Shown here piece after piece: positions 41,302 through 49,748 of a DNA stretch of 64,000 nucleotides; positions within the stretch are counted from its first letter, which is position 1, and each line of letters opens with the position of its first letter. Position numbers and translations under genes: made by a program. Source of the stretch: Chryseobacterium sp. G0186 (GTDB lineage Bacteria > Bacteroidota > Bacteroidia > Flavobacteriales > Weeksellaceae); NCBI RefSeq assembly GCF_003815675.1, contig NZ_CP033918.1, positions 4,712,001-4,776,000 on the forward strand. The letters run 5' to 3'. The notes under the pieces were generated by a model that saw only the letters and a program-made list of their open reading frames with translations, did not search any database and was not told the DNA's origin.

Positions 41302-42168
41302 ATGCCCTTAAACTCTCAAACTCCCAAACTCTCAGCCTCTCAAACGTACTCAATCAACTGTAATGGCAGGCTGGTACAGCTTGATACCCCAAAGATCATG
41401 GGGATCCTCAATCTGACCCCGGATTCTTTCTCTGATGGGGGGCAATTCAATGATGAGAAACAGGCATTGCAACACGCTGAAAAATTATTGAAGGATGGAG
41501 CTGAAATTCTTGATATTGGTCCGCAATCTACCCGCCCCAATGCTGAATTCCTGACCAGTAAAGAAGAAATCAACCGGATAGGAAATGTCATTTCTCAGAT
41601 TAAAAAAGAATTTCCCGAAGCACTGGTCTCCCTGGATACATTTTATGCCGAAACCGTAAGATTTGGATGGAATGAGGGAATTGATATCATCAATGATATT
41701 TCCGGTGGTCAGTATGATGAAAAAATGTTTGATACAGCAGCAGAAACAAAACTTCCCTATATTTTGATGCATGTTAACCCATCCTACAAAACAATGCATG
41801 ATAAAATTAAATTTGAAGATATAACGTTACAAGTCAACCGATATTTTTCTGAAAAGACCAGTGAATTATTACAGAAAGGAATAGCAGATATTATTCTTGA
41901 TCCTGGCTTTGGTTTCGGAAAAACGGCAGAAGATCAGATGAAAATGATCAATGAAGTAGAATACCTTGGATTTAGAAAATTTCCATTGCTGATAGGGATT
42001 TCCAGAAAATCATTCATCTATAAGCCCCTAGGGAAATCTCCGTTGGACATTAACGAAGAAACCCAGCAACTTCACATGAAAGTTTTAGAACAGGGTGCAA
42101 AAATTCTTAGAGTTCACGATGTGGCTGAAACAAAGGAAACACTCAGTCAGTTTTTACGAAAAAAATAA
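41302..42168 (+). CDS. folP: dihydropteroate synthase
   Basis: 288 residues. Condenses p-aminobenzoate with hydroxymethyl-dihydropterin diphosphate; target of sulfonamides. Opening signature KIMGILNLTPDSFSDGGQF binds the diphosphate; GAEILDIGPQSTRPNAEF and VSLDTFYAETVRFGWNEGIDIINDISGG are further family motifs; GFGFGKTAEDQMKMI and LIGISRKSFIYKPLG fit the pterin and PABA sites. The N-terminal 25 residues (Gln/Ser/Thr-rich) are extra but plausible. Monocistronic; the ilv leader begins 40 nt later. Confidence 0.95.
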   Translation: MPLNSQTPKLSASQTYSINCNGRLVQLDTPKIMGILNLTPDSFSDGGQFNDEKQALQHAEKLLKDGAEILDIGPQSTRPNAEFLTSKEEINRIGNVISQIKKEFPEALVSLDTFYAETVRFGWNEGIDIINDISGGQYDEKMFDTAAETKLPYILMHVNPSYKTMHDKIKFEDITLQVNRYFSEKTSELLQKGIADIILDPGFGFGKTAEDQMKMINEVEYLGFRKFPLLIGISRKSFIYKPLGKSPLDINEETQQLHMKVLEQGAKILRVHDVAETKETLSQFLRKK

Positions 42169-42184
42169 AAAGTGATAAAAATAC

Positions 42185-42214
42185 TTGTAAGTAATTAAAA
42201 AGTTTATACATTTG
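42185..42214 (+). promoter_or_regulatory. ilv operon promoter TTG-N19-TACATTTG
   Basis: -33 TTG at 42185-42187, 19 nt, TACATTTG at 42207-42214. The box ends 4 nt before the leader ATG at 42219, so the transcript starts at or very near that ATG. Confidence 0.8.
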
Positions 42215-42218
42215 CATC

Positions 42219-42302
42219 ATGAATTTTATGAATCAAGAAAATATTATTGTCATTTCTATTGTAGCTGTTGTGATTTGCAACAGTCAGGAAACGGCGTTTT
42301 AG
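42219..42302 (+). CDS. ilv leader peptide 1 (attenuator)
   Basis: 27 codons from ATG 42219 (24 from ATG 42228), ending in TAG. The core IIVISIVAVVI has five Ile and four Val codons within 11, the control codons of a branched-chain attenuator. Within the ORF CTGTTG (42265-42270) can pair with CAACAG (42278-42283). GAAACGGC (42288-42295), covering the last sense codons, is the exact complement of GCCGTTTC (42329-42336), the 5' arm of the terminator that follows. Ribosome stalling at Ile/Val would free GAAACGGC to block the terminator. Not annotated by length-based gene callers. Confidence 0.85.
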   Translation: MNFMNQENIIVISIVAVVICNSQETAF

Positions 42303-42326
42303 AATAAATTTTTCTTTACATTATAC

Positions 42327-42356
42327 AAGCCGTTTCATTTTGAAGCGGCTTTTTTT
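42327..42356 (+). terminator. ilv attenuator terminator 1
   Basis: AAGCCGTTTC / GAAGCGGCTT, 10 bp with one G-U, ATTTT loop, then a T run. Its 5' arm is the pairing partner of the leader ORF's GAAACGGC. Confidence 0.88.
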
Positions 42357-42381
42357 ATTTTAATTTTTTATAGTACAGAGT

Positions 42382-42438
42382 ATGTATCAGTTATTCGCAG
42401 TCATTATTATCGTCATTATTATTCCCTTGCGTCTGTGA
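42382..42438 (+). CDS. ilv leader peptide 2 (attenuator)
   Basis: 18 codons, MYQLFAVIIIVIIIPLRL, ending in TGA at 42436. Six Ile, two Val and three Leu codons, with VIIIVIII uninterrupted. The stop region contains GTGAGA (42435-42440), complementary to TCTCAC (42475-42480) in the 5' arm of the second terminator, with two further G-C pairs beyond one mismatch. This is a second complete attenuator placed after the first, before ilvE. No separate promoter was seen between them. Confidence 0.85.
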   Translation: MYQLFAVIIIVIIIPLRL

Positions 42439-42470
42439 GATGGAAGATGTATGACTGTACATATATTTCG

Positions 42471-42500
42471 GCCCTCTCACAACGTGAGAGGGCTTTTTTT
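42471..42500 (+). terminator. ilv attenuator terminator 2
   Basis: Perfect 10-bp stem GCCCTCTCAC / GTGAGAGGGC, AAC loop, seven T, 33 nt before the ilvE ATG. Confidence 0.92.
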
Positions 42501-42533
42501 ATTCCCATTTGTTAATTATTAAACCTCTATAAC

Positions 42534-43406
42534 ATGTATTACAACAACGACACGGTCATTTATTTTGATGGAAGCTTCATGAAGGCAAAGGATGCAGGCA
42601 TGGATCTCTATGGACAATCTCTTCACTACGGATATTCTGTTTTTGAAGGAATTAAATCCTACAATACTGCCCAAGGAGTCAGAATATTTAAGGCAAAAGA
42701 ACATTATGAAAGGCTAAAAAGATCAGCAGAACTCATGCATATTCCTTTCGATTATTCAGTAGATCAGCTTACAGAGCTTACTTATGAACTGCTCGATAAA
42801 AATGGCTTTACAGATGCCTATATCCGTCCGTTGGTTACCTGTTCTCCCAATATGTCTCTTTCAAAAGGAAAAGAATCTTACTTATCCTTACTCGCCTGGG
42901 AATGGAGCAATGGCTATCTGGCTGATAAAATGAAGATCATGACCTCAGGGTTTCAACGTCCCAATCCTAAAGCCTTTAAAGTAGAAGCCAAGGTAGGCGG
43001 GCATTATGTGAACTCTATTCTCGCCTGTCAGGATGCTAAGGACAAAGGGTATGATGAAGCCTTGGTATTGGACGAAAACGGAAATGTTGCAGAAAGCTCA
43101 GGGGCCAATGTTTTTTACGAAAAAGACGGAACATTATTTACTCCGGCAAAGGGAAGTATTCTTCCTGGTATCACACGCCAGACTGTTTTTGAGATATGCA
43201 GTGAACTTAATATCCCTGTTAAAGAAACCTTTTTTAAACCTGAAGAAATGAAAGGCTCAGACGCCGCTTTTTTTTGTGGGACTGCAGCAGAAATTGTCGC
43301 CCTGGATTCTCTGGATGATGTTCCTTTTACAAAAGCCTGGGAAGATACTGCAAGTGAGAAAGTACAGCAGGCATATTTGAAACTGGTAAGAGTTCTGTCA
43401 TTGTAA
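42534..43406 (+). CDS. ilvE: branched-chain amino-acid aminotransferase
   Basis: 290 residues, PLP class IV transaminase; last step of Ile, Leu and Val synthesis. LHYGYSVFEGIKSYNT and RIFKAKEHYERL match IlvE; KVGGHYVNSILACQDAKDKGYDEAL holds the region of the catalytic Lys, and NVAESSGANVFYEKDG, GSILPGITRQTVFEI, FFCGTAAEIVALDSLDD complete the fold. First enzyme gene after the double attenuator. A 189-nt gap precedes ilvD; it contains a weak TAGTTTTG box (43515) and an 18-codon mini-ORF (43550-43606) of unclear meaning. Confidence 0.95.
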   Translation: MYYNNDTVIYFDGSFMKAKDAGMDLYGQSLHYGYSVFEGIKSYNTAQGVRIFKAKEHYERLKRSAELMHIPFDYSVDQLTELTYELLDKNGFTDAYIRPLVTCSPNMSLSKGKESYLSLLAWEWSNGYLADKMKIMTSGFQRPNPKAFKVEAKVGGHYVNSILACQDAKDKGYDEALVLDENGNVAESSGANVFYEKDGTLFTPAKGSILPGITRQTVFEICSELNIPVKETFFKPEEMKGSDAAFFCGTAAEIVALDSLDDVPFTKAWEDTASEKVQQAYLKLVRVLSL

Positions 43407-43607
43407 ATGTTATGAATTTAAATTGTTGATTTTCAATTAAATAAATACAACTAATGAACAATTGAGTATTGTAGTTTTTAGAAAAATTGAAAATGAAAAA
43501 AATAATACAAGCTGTAGTTTTGAACCAAAATTAATTAAAAATATCATTTATGAATTCCGAAAAACTGAAATGTAAAGAAATGATAAGAACAGCAAATGAA
43601 AGATAAT

Positions 43608-45284
43608 ATGTTAAATAAATATTCAAAAACATTCACCCAAAATAGTGAGCAACCTGCCGCAAAAGCCATGTTGTATGGGATAGGTTTTACAGAAGAAGAT
43701 ATGCATAAGGCTCAAATCGGTATTGCAAGTATGGGATACGACGGAAATACCTGCAATATGCACCTTAACGATCTGGCTCAGATTGTAAAAAAAGGAACAT
43801 GGAATAGCGGATTGGCAGGATTGATCTTCAATACCATTGGGGTAAGTGATGGGATGAGTAACGGTACTGACGGAATGCGCTACTCCTTGGTAAGCCGGGA
43901 TGTGATTGCAGACAGTATTGAGGCAATTTGTGGAGCACAGTATTATGACGGGTTGATTGCCTTGCCGGGTTGCGACAAGAATATGCCGGGAACTATTATC
44001 GCAATGGGAAGACTGAACAGGCCATCACTGATGGTTTATGGAGGGACTATTGCTCCTGGATGCTATAAAGGAGAAACCCTGAATATTGTTTCTGCTTTTG
44101 AGGCATTAGGAAAAAAAATTGCCGGTGAGATTTCCGAGGAGGATTTTGATGGAGTCGTTAAAAATTCCTGTCCCGGAGCAGGAGCCTGCGGAGGAATGTA
44201 CACAGCCAATACAATGGCTTCAGCAATAGAAGCATTGGGAATGAGTCTTCCATATTCATCCTCCAATCCGGCTTTAAGCAAAGAAAAACAAGATGAATGT
44301 CTGGAAGCAGGAGAATATCTGAAAATATTGTTGGAGAAAGACATTAAACCCTCAGATATCATGACGAGGAAAGCCTTTGAAAATGCACTTCGCCTGATTG
44401 TTATTTTAGGCGGAAGCACTAATGCCGTTCTGCATTTTATTGCCATGGCCAAAAGTGTTGGAGTATCCATTACACAGGATGATTTTCAGAAAATGAGCGA
44501 TTGTACCCCTGTATTGGCAGACCTTAAGCCAAGCGGAAAATACCTGATGCAGGATTTACATGAACACGGAGGAATACCGGCAGTAATGAAATATTTACTG
44601 GAGCAGGGATTATTGCATGGAGACTGCTTAACCGTTACCGGAAAAACATTAGCAGAAAACCTGGAAAATGTGGCAGGACTGGATTTTAATGTACAGAAGA
44701 TTATAAAACCACTGTCAACACCTGTAAAAGCTACCGGACACCTTAGAATACTGTATGGAAACCTTGCAGAAAAGGGAAGTGTTGCCAAGATAACAGGAAA
44801 AGAAGGAGAACGGTTTGTAGGAAAGGCCCGTGTATTTGATGGTGAAAAAAATCTGATCAAAGGAATTGGAGATGGAACCGTACAACATGGGGATGTCATT
44901 GTGATTCGCTACGAAGGACCAAGAGGCGCACCAGGAATGCCGGAAATGCTCAAACCCACCAGTGCCTTGATCGGAGCAGGACTTGGAAGTAGTGTAGCCC
45001 TGATTACAGATGGCAGATTCAGTGGGGGAACACACGGTTTTGTAGTAGGACATATTACCCCTGAAGCTCATGAAGGAGGCCTGATAGCCTTTGTAAAAGA
45101 TAACGACCTCATTGAAATAGATGCAGTAAATAACACAATACAGCTCAAGATTTCAGACGAAGAAATTGAAAAGAGAAAACAGGGCTGGCAAAAACCCACT
45201 CTAAAGGTAAAGAAAGGATTGCTCTACAAATATGCACTAACCGTATCATCTGCTGCTGAAGGCTGTGTAACAGATGAAATTTAA
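43608..45284 (+). CDS. ilvD: dihydroxy-acid dehydratase
   Basis: 558 residues from ATG 43608 ([21 protein letters not shown]); Met at 43596 is also in frame. Iron-sulfur dehydratase of Ile/Val synthesis. Cluster ligands include Cys in [17 protein letters not shown] and [14 protein letters not shown]; Mg/substrate motifs [11 protein letters not shown] and [24 protein letters not shown] are present. The two bases before the ATG belong to a mini-ORF stop (TAATATG), a possible coupling. Fits the ilv operon. Confidence 0.95.
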   Translation: MLNKYSKTFTQNSEQPAAKAMLYGIGFTEEDMHKAQIGIASMGYDGNTCNMHLNDLAQIVKKGTWNSGLAGLIFNTIGVSDGMSNGTDGMRYSLVSRDVIADSIEAICGAQYYDGLIALPGCDKNMPGTIIAMGRLNRPSLMVYGGTIAPGCYKGETLNIVSAFEALGKKIAGEISEEDFDGVVKNSCPGAGACGGMYTANTMASAIEALGMSLPYSSSNPALSKEKQDECLEAGEYLKILLEKDIKPSDIMTRKAFENALRLIVILGGSTNAVLHFIAMAKSVGVSITQDDFQKMSDCTPVLADLKPSGKYLMQDLHEHGGIPAVMKYLLEQGLLHGDCLTVTGKTLAENLENVAGLDFNVQKIIKPLSTPVKATGHLRILYGNLAEKGSVAKITGKEGERFVGKARVFDGEKNLIKGIGDGTVQHGDVIVIRYEGPRGAPGMPEMLKPTSALIGAGLGSSVALITDGRFSGGTHGFVVGHITPEAHEGGLIAFVKDNDLIEIDAVNNTIQLKISDEEIEKRKQGWQKPTLKVKKGLLYKYALTVSSAAEGCVTDEI

Positions 45285-45297
45285 AAATAAAGACATC

Positions 45298-47022
45298 ATG
45301 GGGAATTTAAATATATCAACAGTAACAGAACTGAGCGGAAGCAGGATTATCCTTGAAGCATTTCTTCAGGAGGGGGTGCATACCGTTTTTGGATATCCGG
45401 GAGGTGCCATTATTCCGATTTATGATGCTCTTTATGATTATAAGGATCAGCTAGAGCATATTCTTGTGCGCCATGAGCAGGCTGCTGTTCATGCAGCACA
45501 AGGATTGGCAAGAGTATCGGGAAGTGTAGGAGTGGTTATGGCAACCAGTGGACCAGGGGCAACCAACCTTGTGACAGGGCTGGCAGATGCCTTACTGGAT
45601 AATACTCCTATTGTATGTATTACAGGACAGGTTTTTGAACATCTTCTGGGAACAGATGCTTTTCAGGAAATAGATGTAATGAATGTAACAAGCCCTGTTA
45701 CCAAATGGAATTATCAGGTGACCGATGCCAATGAACTTCCCGAAGTGCTGGCCAAGGCATTTTACATTGCAAAATCCGGACGCCCTGGACCTGTACTTAT
45801 TGATGTTACTAAAAATGCCCAATTACAGCAGGTCTCATATACAGGATATTCACCATGTCATTCATTGAGAAGCTACAAACCTGATCCTGTACCATCAATG
45901 GAAAATATTGAAAAAGCGGCCGAATTGATTAACAATGCAGAGCGTCCATTCATTATTGCAGGTCAGGGAATTATGCTTGGGAAAGCAGAGAAAGAGTTTG
46001 TACAGTTTGCAGAGAAATCAGGAGTTCCGGTGGCGTGGACTGCCCTTGGCATGAGTGCTATTCCCACAGATCATCCGCAAGCCGTAGGGATGGTAGGAAT
46101 GCATGGGAACTATGGCCCCAATATTCTTACCAACCAATGCGATGTACTTATTGCTGTCGGAATGCGCTTTGATGACCGTGTTACAGGAAGATTAGATCAG
46201 TATGCCAAGCAGGCCAAGATCATTCATCTGGATATTGATAAGGCAGAAATCAATAAAAATGTAAAAGTAGATGCTCCCGTTCTTGGAAACTGTAAGGAAA
46301 CCCTGCCGCTTCTTACAAGCTTGGTCAGAAAAAAAGAACATCCTGATTGGCATCAAAAATTTAAAGATTGTCTGGAGGTTGAAAGTCTCAATCTTATTAA
46401 TGATGAATTATATCCTACTGAAGAGGAGATCACCATGGGAGAAGTAATCAGATACCTCAACGAAATAACAATGGGAAAGGCTGTCATTGTAACGGATGTG
46501 GGGCAACATCAGATGGTAACCTGCAGGTATTCCGATTTTAAACTTCCTAGAACGAATATTACAAGCGGAGGGCTGGGTACCATGGGATTCTGTCTTCCTG
46601 CAGCAATAGGAGCAGCCTACGGAGAACGCAATCTTCCCATTATTGCGGTGATGGGTGACGGTGGAGCACAGATGAATATTCAGGAATTGGGAACCGTAAT
46701 GCAGTATCATCCTGAGGTAAAAATTTTAATTCTCAATAATTCTTACCTGGGAATGGTAAGACAGTGGCAGGAGTTGTTTCATGAAGAACGATATTCATTC
46801 GTAGACATTCAAAGTCCGGAGTTTGTACAGGTTGCCAAGGGATATAATATTCCAGGAAAAAAAGTCACCCAAAGAGAAGAACTGGAAGATGCTCTTCGTG
46901 AAATGCTTCACCATAAAGGAGCTTTTCTTCTCGAGGTTATGACAGGAAAGAAACACAATGTATTTCCGATGATTCCACAAGGGAAAAGTGTTTCAGAAAT
47001 TGTATTGAATCATAAACAGTAA
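45298..47022 (+). CDS. ilvB: acetolactate synthase large subunit
   Basis: 574 residues from ATG 45298; an in-frame ATG at 45274 would overlap ilvD by 11 nt. Thiamine diphosphate enzyme that starts Ile/Val synthesis. HTVFGYPGGAIIPIYDALYD and HEQAAVHAAQGLAR contain the catalytic Glu; FQEIDVMNVTSPVTKWNYQV and the GDGGAQMNIQELGTVMQY...NNSYLGMVRQWQ segment carry the ThDP/Mg motif GDG...NN. Operon partner of the small subunit ilvN. Confidence 0.95.
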   Translation: MGNLNISTVTELSGSRIILEAFLQEGVHTVFGYPGGAIIPIYDALYDYKDQLEHILVRHEQAAVHAAQGLARVSGSVGVVMATSGPGATNLVTGLADALLDNTPIVCITGQVFEHLLGTDAFQEIDVMNVTSPVTKWNYQVTDANELPEVLAKAFYIAKSGRPGPVLIDVTKNAQLQQVSYTGYSPCHSLRSYKPDPVPSMENIEKAAELINNAERPFIIAGQGIMLGKAEKEFVQFAEKSGVPVAWTALGMSAIPTDHPQAVGMVGMHGNYGPNILTNQCDVLIAVGMRFDDRVTGRLDQYAKQAKIIHLDIDKAEINKNVKVDAPVLGNCKETLPLLTSLVRKKEHPDWHQKFKDCLEVESLNLINDELYPTEEEITMGEVIRYLNEITMGKAVIVTDVGQHQMVTCRYSDFKLPRTNITSGGLGTMGFCLPAAIGAAYGERNLPIIAVMGDGGAQMNIQELGTVMQYHPEVKILILNNSYLGMVRQWQELFHEERYSFVDIQSPEFVQVAKGYNIPGKKVTQREELEDALREMLHHKGAFLLEVMTGKKHNVFPMIPQGKSVSEIVLNHKQ

Positions 47023-47037
47023 CATAAACATAAAAAA

Positions 47038-47319
47038 ATGAAAACAGAAAATAAAGAATATACCATAACAGCCTATACAGAGGATTGTTTGGGCTTGATC
47101 ACCCGGATCAATGCTATTTTTTCAAGAAGAAGAATCTCCATCATGAATTTCAATATGGGACCTTCCGAAATAGAGAAAGTAAGAAAATTTGTAATCACCA
47201 TCAGAGAAACAGAAGAATCTGTTCAGAAGATTACAAGACAAATGGAGAAACAGGTGGACGTACTGGAAGTACATTATCATAAAAACCCACACCTGAGCGT
47301 AATAGAATATGCTAGCTAA
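47038..47319 (+). CDS. ilvN: acetolactate synthase small subunit
   Basis: 93 residues, one ACT domain: YTITAYTEDCLGLITRINAIFSRRRISIMNFNMG, then a beta strand KFVITIRETEESVQKITRQMEKQVDVLEVHYH. Much shorter than the two-domain E. coli IlvH, as is usual in Bacteroidota. Binds valine and restrains the large subunit. Follows ilvB by 15 nt. Confidence 0.9.
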   Translation: MKTENKEYTITAYTEDCLGLITRINAIFSRRRISIMNFNMGPSEIEKVRKFVITIRETEESVQKITRQMEKQVDVLEVHYHKNPHLSVIEYAS

Positions 47320-47361
47320 GCAGAAAATAAAAATAATATATAATAATTAAAATTAAAAGAA

Positions 47362-48408
47362 ATGGCAAAATTGAATTTTGGAGGAGTAGAAGAAAATGTA
47401 GTAACAAGAGAAGAGTTTCCCTTGAAAAAAGCTCAGGAGGTATTAAAAGATGAGGTGGTAGCCGTAATCGGATATGGAGTACAGGGACCAGGGCAGGCTC
47501 TTAATCAGAAAGACAATGGGATCAATGTTATTGTGGGGCAGAGAAAAAACTCCAAATCTTGGGATAAGGCAATTGCAGACGGATTTGTTCCCGGGGAGAC
47601 CCTTTTTGAAATAGAAGAAGCCCTAGAAAAAGGAACCATCATCTGTTATCTTTTGAGCGATGCTGCACAAATCGAATACTGGCCAAAAGTAAAACAATAT
47701 CTTACCGCCGGAAAAGCACTGTATTTCTCTCACGGTTTTGGAATTACTTTTAATGAACGTACAGGAATTGTTCCTCCCGCAGATGTAGATGTTTTTCTTG
47801 TAGCTCCTAAGGGATCTGGAACTTCATTAAGGAGAATGTTTCTTCAGGATAGAGGGTTGAACAGCAGTTTTGCAGTATATCAGGATGCTACCGGAAAAGC
47901 CAGAGAAAGAGTAGCAGCCCTTGGAATTGCCATAGGAAGCGGTTATTTATTTGAAACTGACTTTAAAAAAGAAGTTTACAGTGACCTAGCCGGAGAAAGG
48001 GGAACATTGATGGGAGCTGTACAGGGGATATTTGCTGCACAATACGATGTTTTAAGGAAAAATGGACACAGTCCTTCTGAAGCATTTAACGAAACGGTGG
48101 AAGAACTTACTCAGTCACTGATGCCATTGGTAGCAGAAAACGGAATGGACTGGATGTATGCCAATTGCAGTACAACAGCGCAAAGAGGAGCATTGGATTG
48201 GTGGAAGCGCTTCAGAGATGCTACTTCTCCTTTATTTGAGGAACTCTATGACAGTGTTGCCAAAGGAAATGAGGCCCAAAGATCCATAGATAGCAACAGC
48301 AAGCCTGATTACAGAGAAAAACTGGAGGTAGAATTGGCTGAATTAAGAGAAAGTGAAATGTGGAGAGCCGGAAAAACTGTGCGCAGTCTGAGACCTGAGA
48401 ATAATTAA
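47362..48408 (+). CDS. ilvC: ketol-acid reductoisomerase
   Basis: 348 residues; converts acetolactate to dihydroxyisovalerate with NADPH or NADH. The Rossmann motif is VAVIGYGVQGPGQALNQ, where most bacteria have GSQGH, a form typical of Bacteroidota. GQRKNSKSWDKA is the cofactor-specificity loop. FLVAPKGSGTSLRRMFLQDRG, ETDFKKEVYSDLAGERGTLMGAVQG with the metal-binding Asp/Glu, and the C-terminal CSTTAQRGALDWW complete the active site. Confidence 0.92.
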   Translation: MAKLNFGGVEENVVTREEFPLKKAQEVLKDEVVAVIGYGVQGPGQALNQKDNGINVIVGQRKNSKSWDKAIADGFVPGETLFEIEEALEKGTIICYLLSDAAQIEYWPKVKQYLTAGKALYFSHGFGITFNERTGIVPPADVDVFLVAPKGSGTSLRRMFLQDRGLNSSFAVYQDATGKARERVAALGIAIGSGYLFETDFKKEVYSDLAGERGTLMGAVQGIFAAQYDVLRKNGHSPSEAFNETVEELTQSLMPLVAENGMDWMYANCSTTAQRGALDWWKRFRDATSPLFEELYDSVAKGNEAQRSIDSNSKPDYREKLEVELAELRESEMWRAGKTVRSLRPENN

Positions 48409-48421
48409 TAAAAAACAAAAA

Positions 48422-49684
48422 ATGAGGACGGGAGAAACCTATCAATCCATATTGGATCATGTTTACAGTGCAGCGGAAAGACTTAAAAATGTATGTGTAA
48501 GGACGCCTTTGGCTATTAATAATAATCTGTCAACGGTTTATAATGCAACCATAAGCTTTAAAAGAGAAGATCTTCAGCGGGTAAGATCCTACAAGATCAG
48601 GGGAGCCTACAATAAAATGGCAACCATGTCTCAGGAAGAACTTTCGAGAGGAGTGGTGTGTGCCAGTGCAGGAAACCATGCGCAGGGAGTTGCCTTTGCC
48701 TGCAATACCATGAATGTAAAAGGAACCATCTTTATGCCTTTACCCACTCCGGGGCAAAAACTGGAGCAGGTAAAAATGTTCGGTGGAAGTGACATTGAAG
48801 TCGTTTTATATGGAGATACCTTTGATGAAGCAAAAGATGCTGCGATGAGGTTCTGTACTGAAAATGACGGAATATTCATTCATCCTTTTGATGATCCTGC
48901 CATTATTGAGGGCCAGGCCACCACTGCACTGGAAATTCTTGAACAGGCGGAAGAACCTATTGATTATCTTTTTGTACCCATAGGTGGTGGTGGATTAGCG
49001 GCCGGCGTTTGCTCTGTGTTTAAAGAGTTATCTCCCCATACAAAAATTATTGGAGTAGAACCCACTGCGGCTGCCAGTATGAAAAAGGCCCTTGAAAACG
49101 GAGGCCCGGTCCTCTTGGAAAAGATCAGTCGCTTCGTAGATGGGGCTGCAGTACAACAGGTAGGAAGGCTCACTTTTGAACTTTGTAAAAATGTGTTGTA
49201 TGATATGGCCACCGTAGAAGAAGGGCTTGTGTGCGAAACCATACTTTCTTTATATAACAAAGATGCCATTGTTGTAGAGCCGGCAGGCGCCCTTTCCGTA
49301 GCTGCATTGGAAAAATATAAAGATCAGTTACAGGGCAAAAATGTAGTCTGTATTATCAGCGGAAGCAATAATGATATCACCCGGATGGAAGAAATCAAGG
49401 AAAAGGCTTTGCTATATGCGAATTTAAAGCATTACTTTCTCGTGAGATTTCCACAGCGTCCCGGAGCATTAAAATCTTTTGTAATGGATGTATTGGGACC
49501 TAATGATGATATTACTTTTTTTGAATACACCCAAAAAAATTCAAAGGAAAAAGGAATAGCCGTAGTAGGAATAGCTCTGAAGCAAAATGAAGACTTCAAC
49601 CCATTGATCGATAATATGAAAAAATATGATTTCTTCGTCAACTATCTGAACAATGATCCGTCCTTAATGAATTTACTTATATAA
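48422..49684 (+). CDS. ilvA: threonine ammonia-lyase
   Basis: 420 residues; PLP enzyme converting threonine to 2-oxobutyrate for Ile synthesis. FKREDLQRVRSYKIRGAYNKM contains the PLP Lys; SAGNHAQGVAFACNTM, PIGGGGLAAGVCSVF and CIISGSNND are the cofactor and phosphate motifs. The C-terminal 90 residues are a short ACT-like regulatory domain (FPQRPGALKSFVMDVLGPNDDITFFEYT), so the enzyme may be Ile-sensitive. Last gene of the ilv operon. Confidence 0.93.
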   Translation: MRTGETYQSILDHVYSAAERLKNVCVRTPLAINNNLSTVYNATISFKREDLQRVRSYKIRGAYNKMATMSQEELSRGVVCASAGNHAQGVAFACNTMNVKGTIFMPLPTPGQKLEQVKMFGGSDIEVVLYGDTFDEAKDAAMRFCTENDGIFIHPFDDPAIIEGQATTALEILEQAEEPIDYLFVPIGGGGLAAGVCSVFKELSPHTKIIGVEPTAAASMKKALENGGPVLLEKISRFVDGAAVQQVGRLTFELCKNVLYDMATVEEGLVCETILSLYNKDAIVVEPAGALSVAALEKYKDQLQGKNVVCIISGSNNDITRMEEIKEKALLYANLKHYFLVRFPQRPGALKSFVMDVLGPNDDITFFEYTQKNSKEKGIAVVGIALKQNEDFNPLIDNMKKYDFFVNYLNNDPSLMNLLI

Positions 49685-49712
49685 TCAGGCCATTACTAAA
49701 AACACTATGATG

Positions 49713-49746
49713 AAAAAAGCTTCACAATTTGTGAAGCTTTTTTATT
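49713..49746 (+). terminator. convergent terminator after ilvA
   Basis: AAAAAAGCTTCACAA / TTTGTGAAGCTTTTTT, A/T rich on both flanks; serves ilvA and the convergent M28 gene. Confidence 0.88.
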
Positions 49747-49748
49747 AT

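Noticed and set aside
42370..42381. Separate promoter between the two ilv attenuators
   Set aside because: No TAnnTTTG-type box was found; the two attenuators appear to be in one transcript.
43550..43606. 18-codon mini-ORF before ilvD as a third attenuator leader
   Set aside because: Not rich in Ile, Val or Leu and no terminator follows; kept only as a note.
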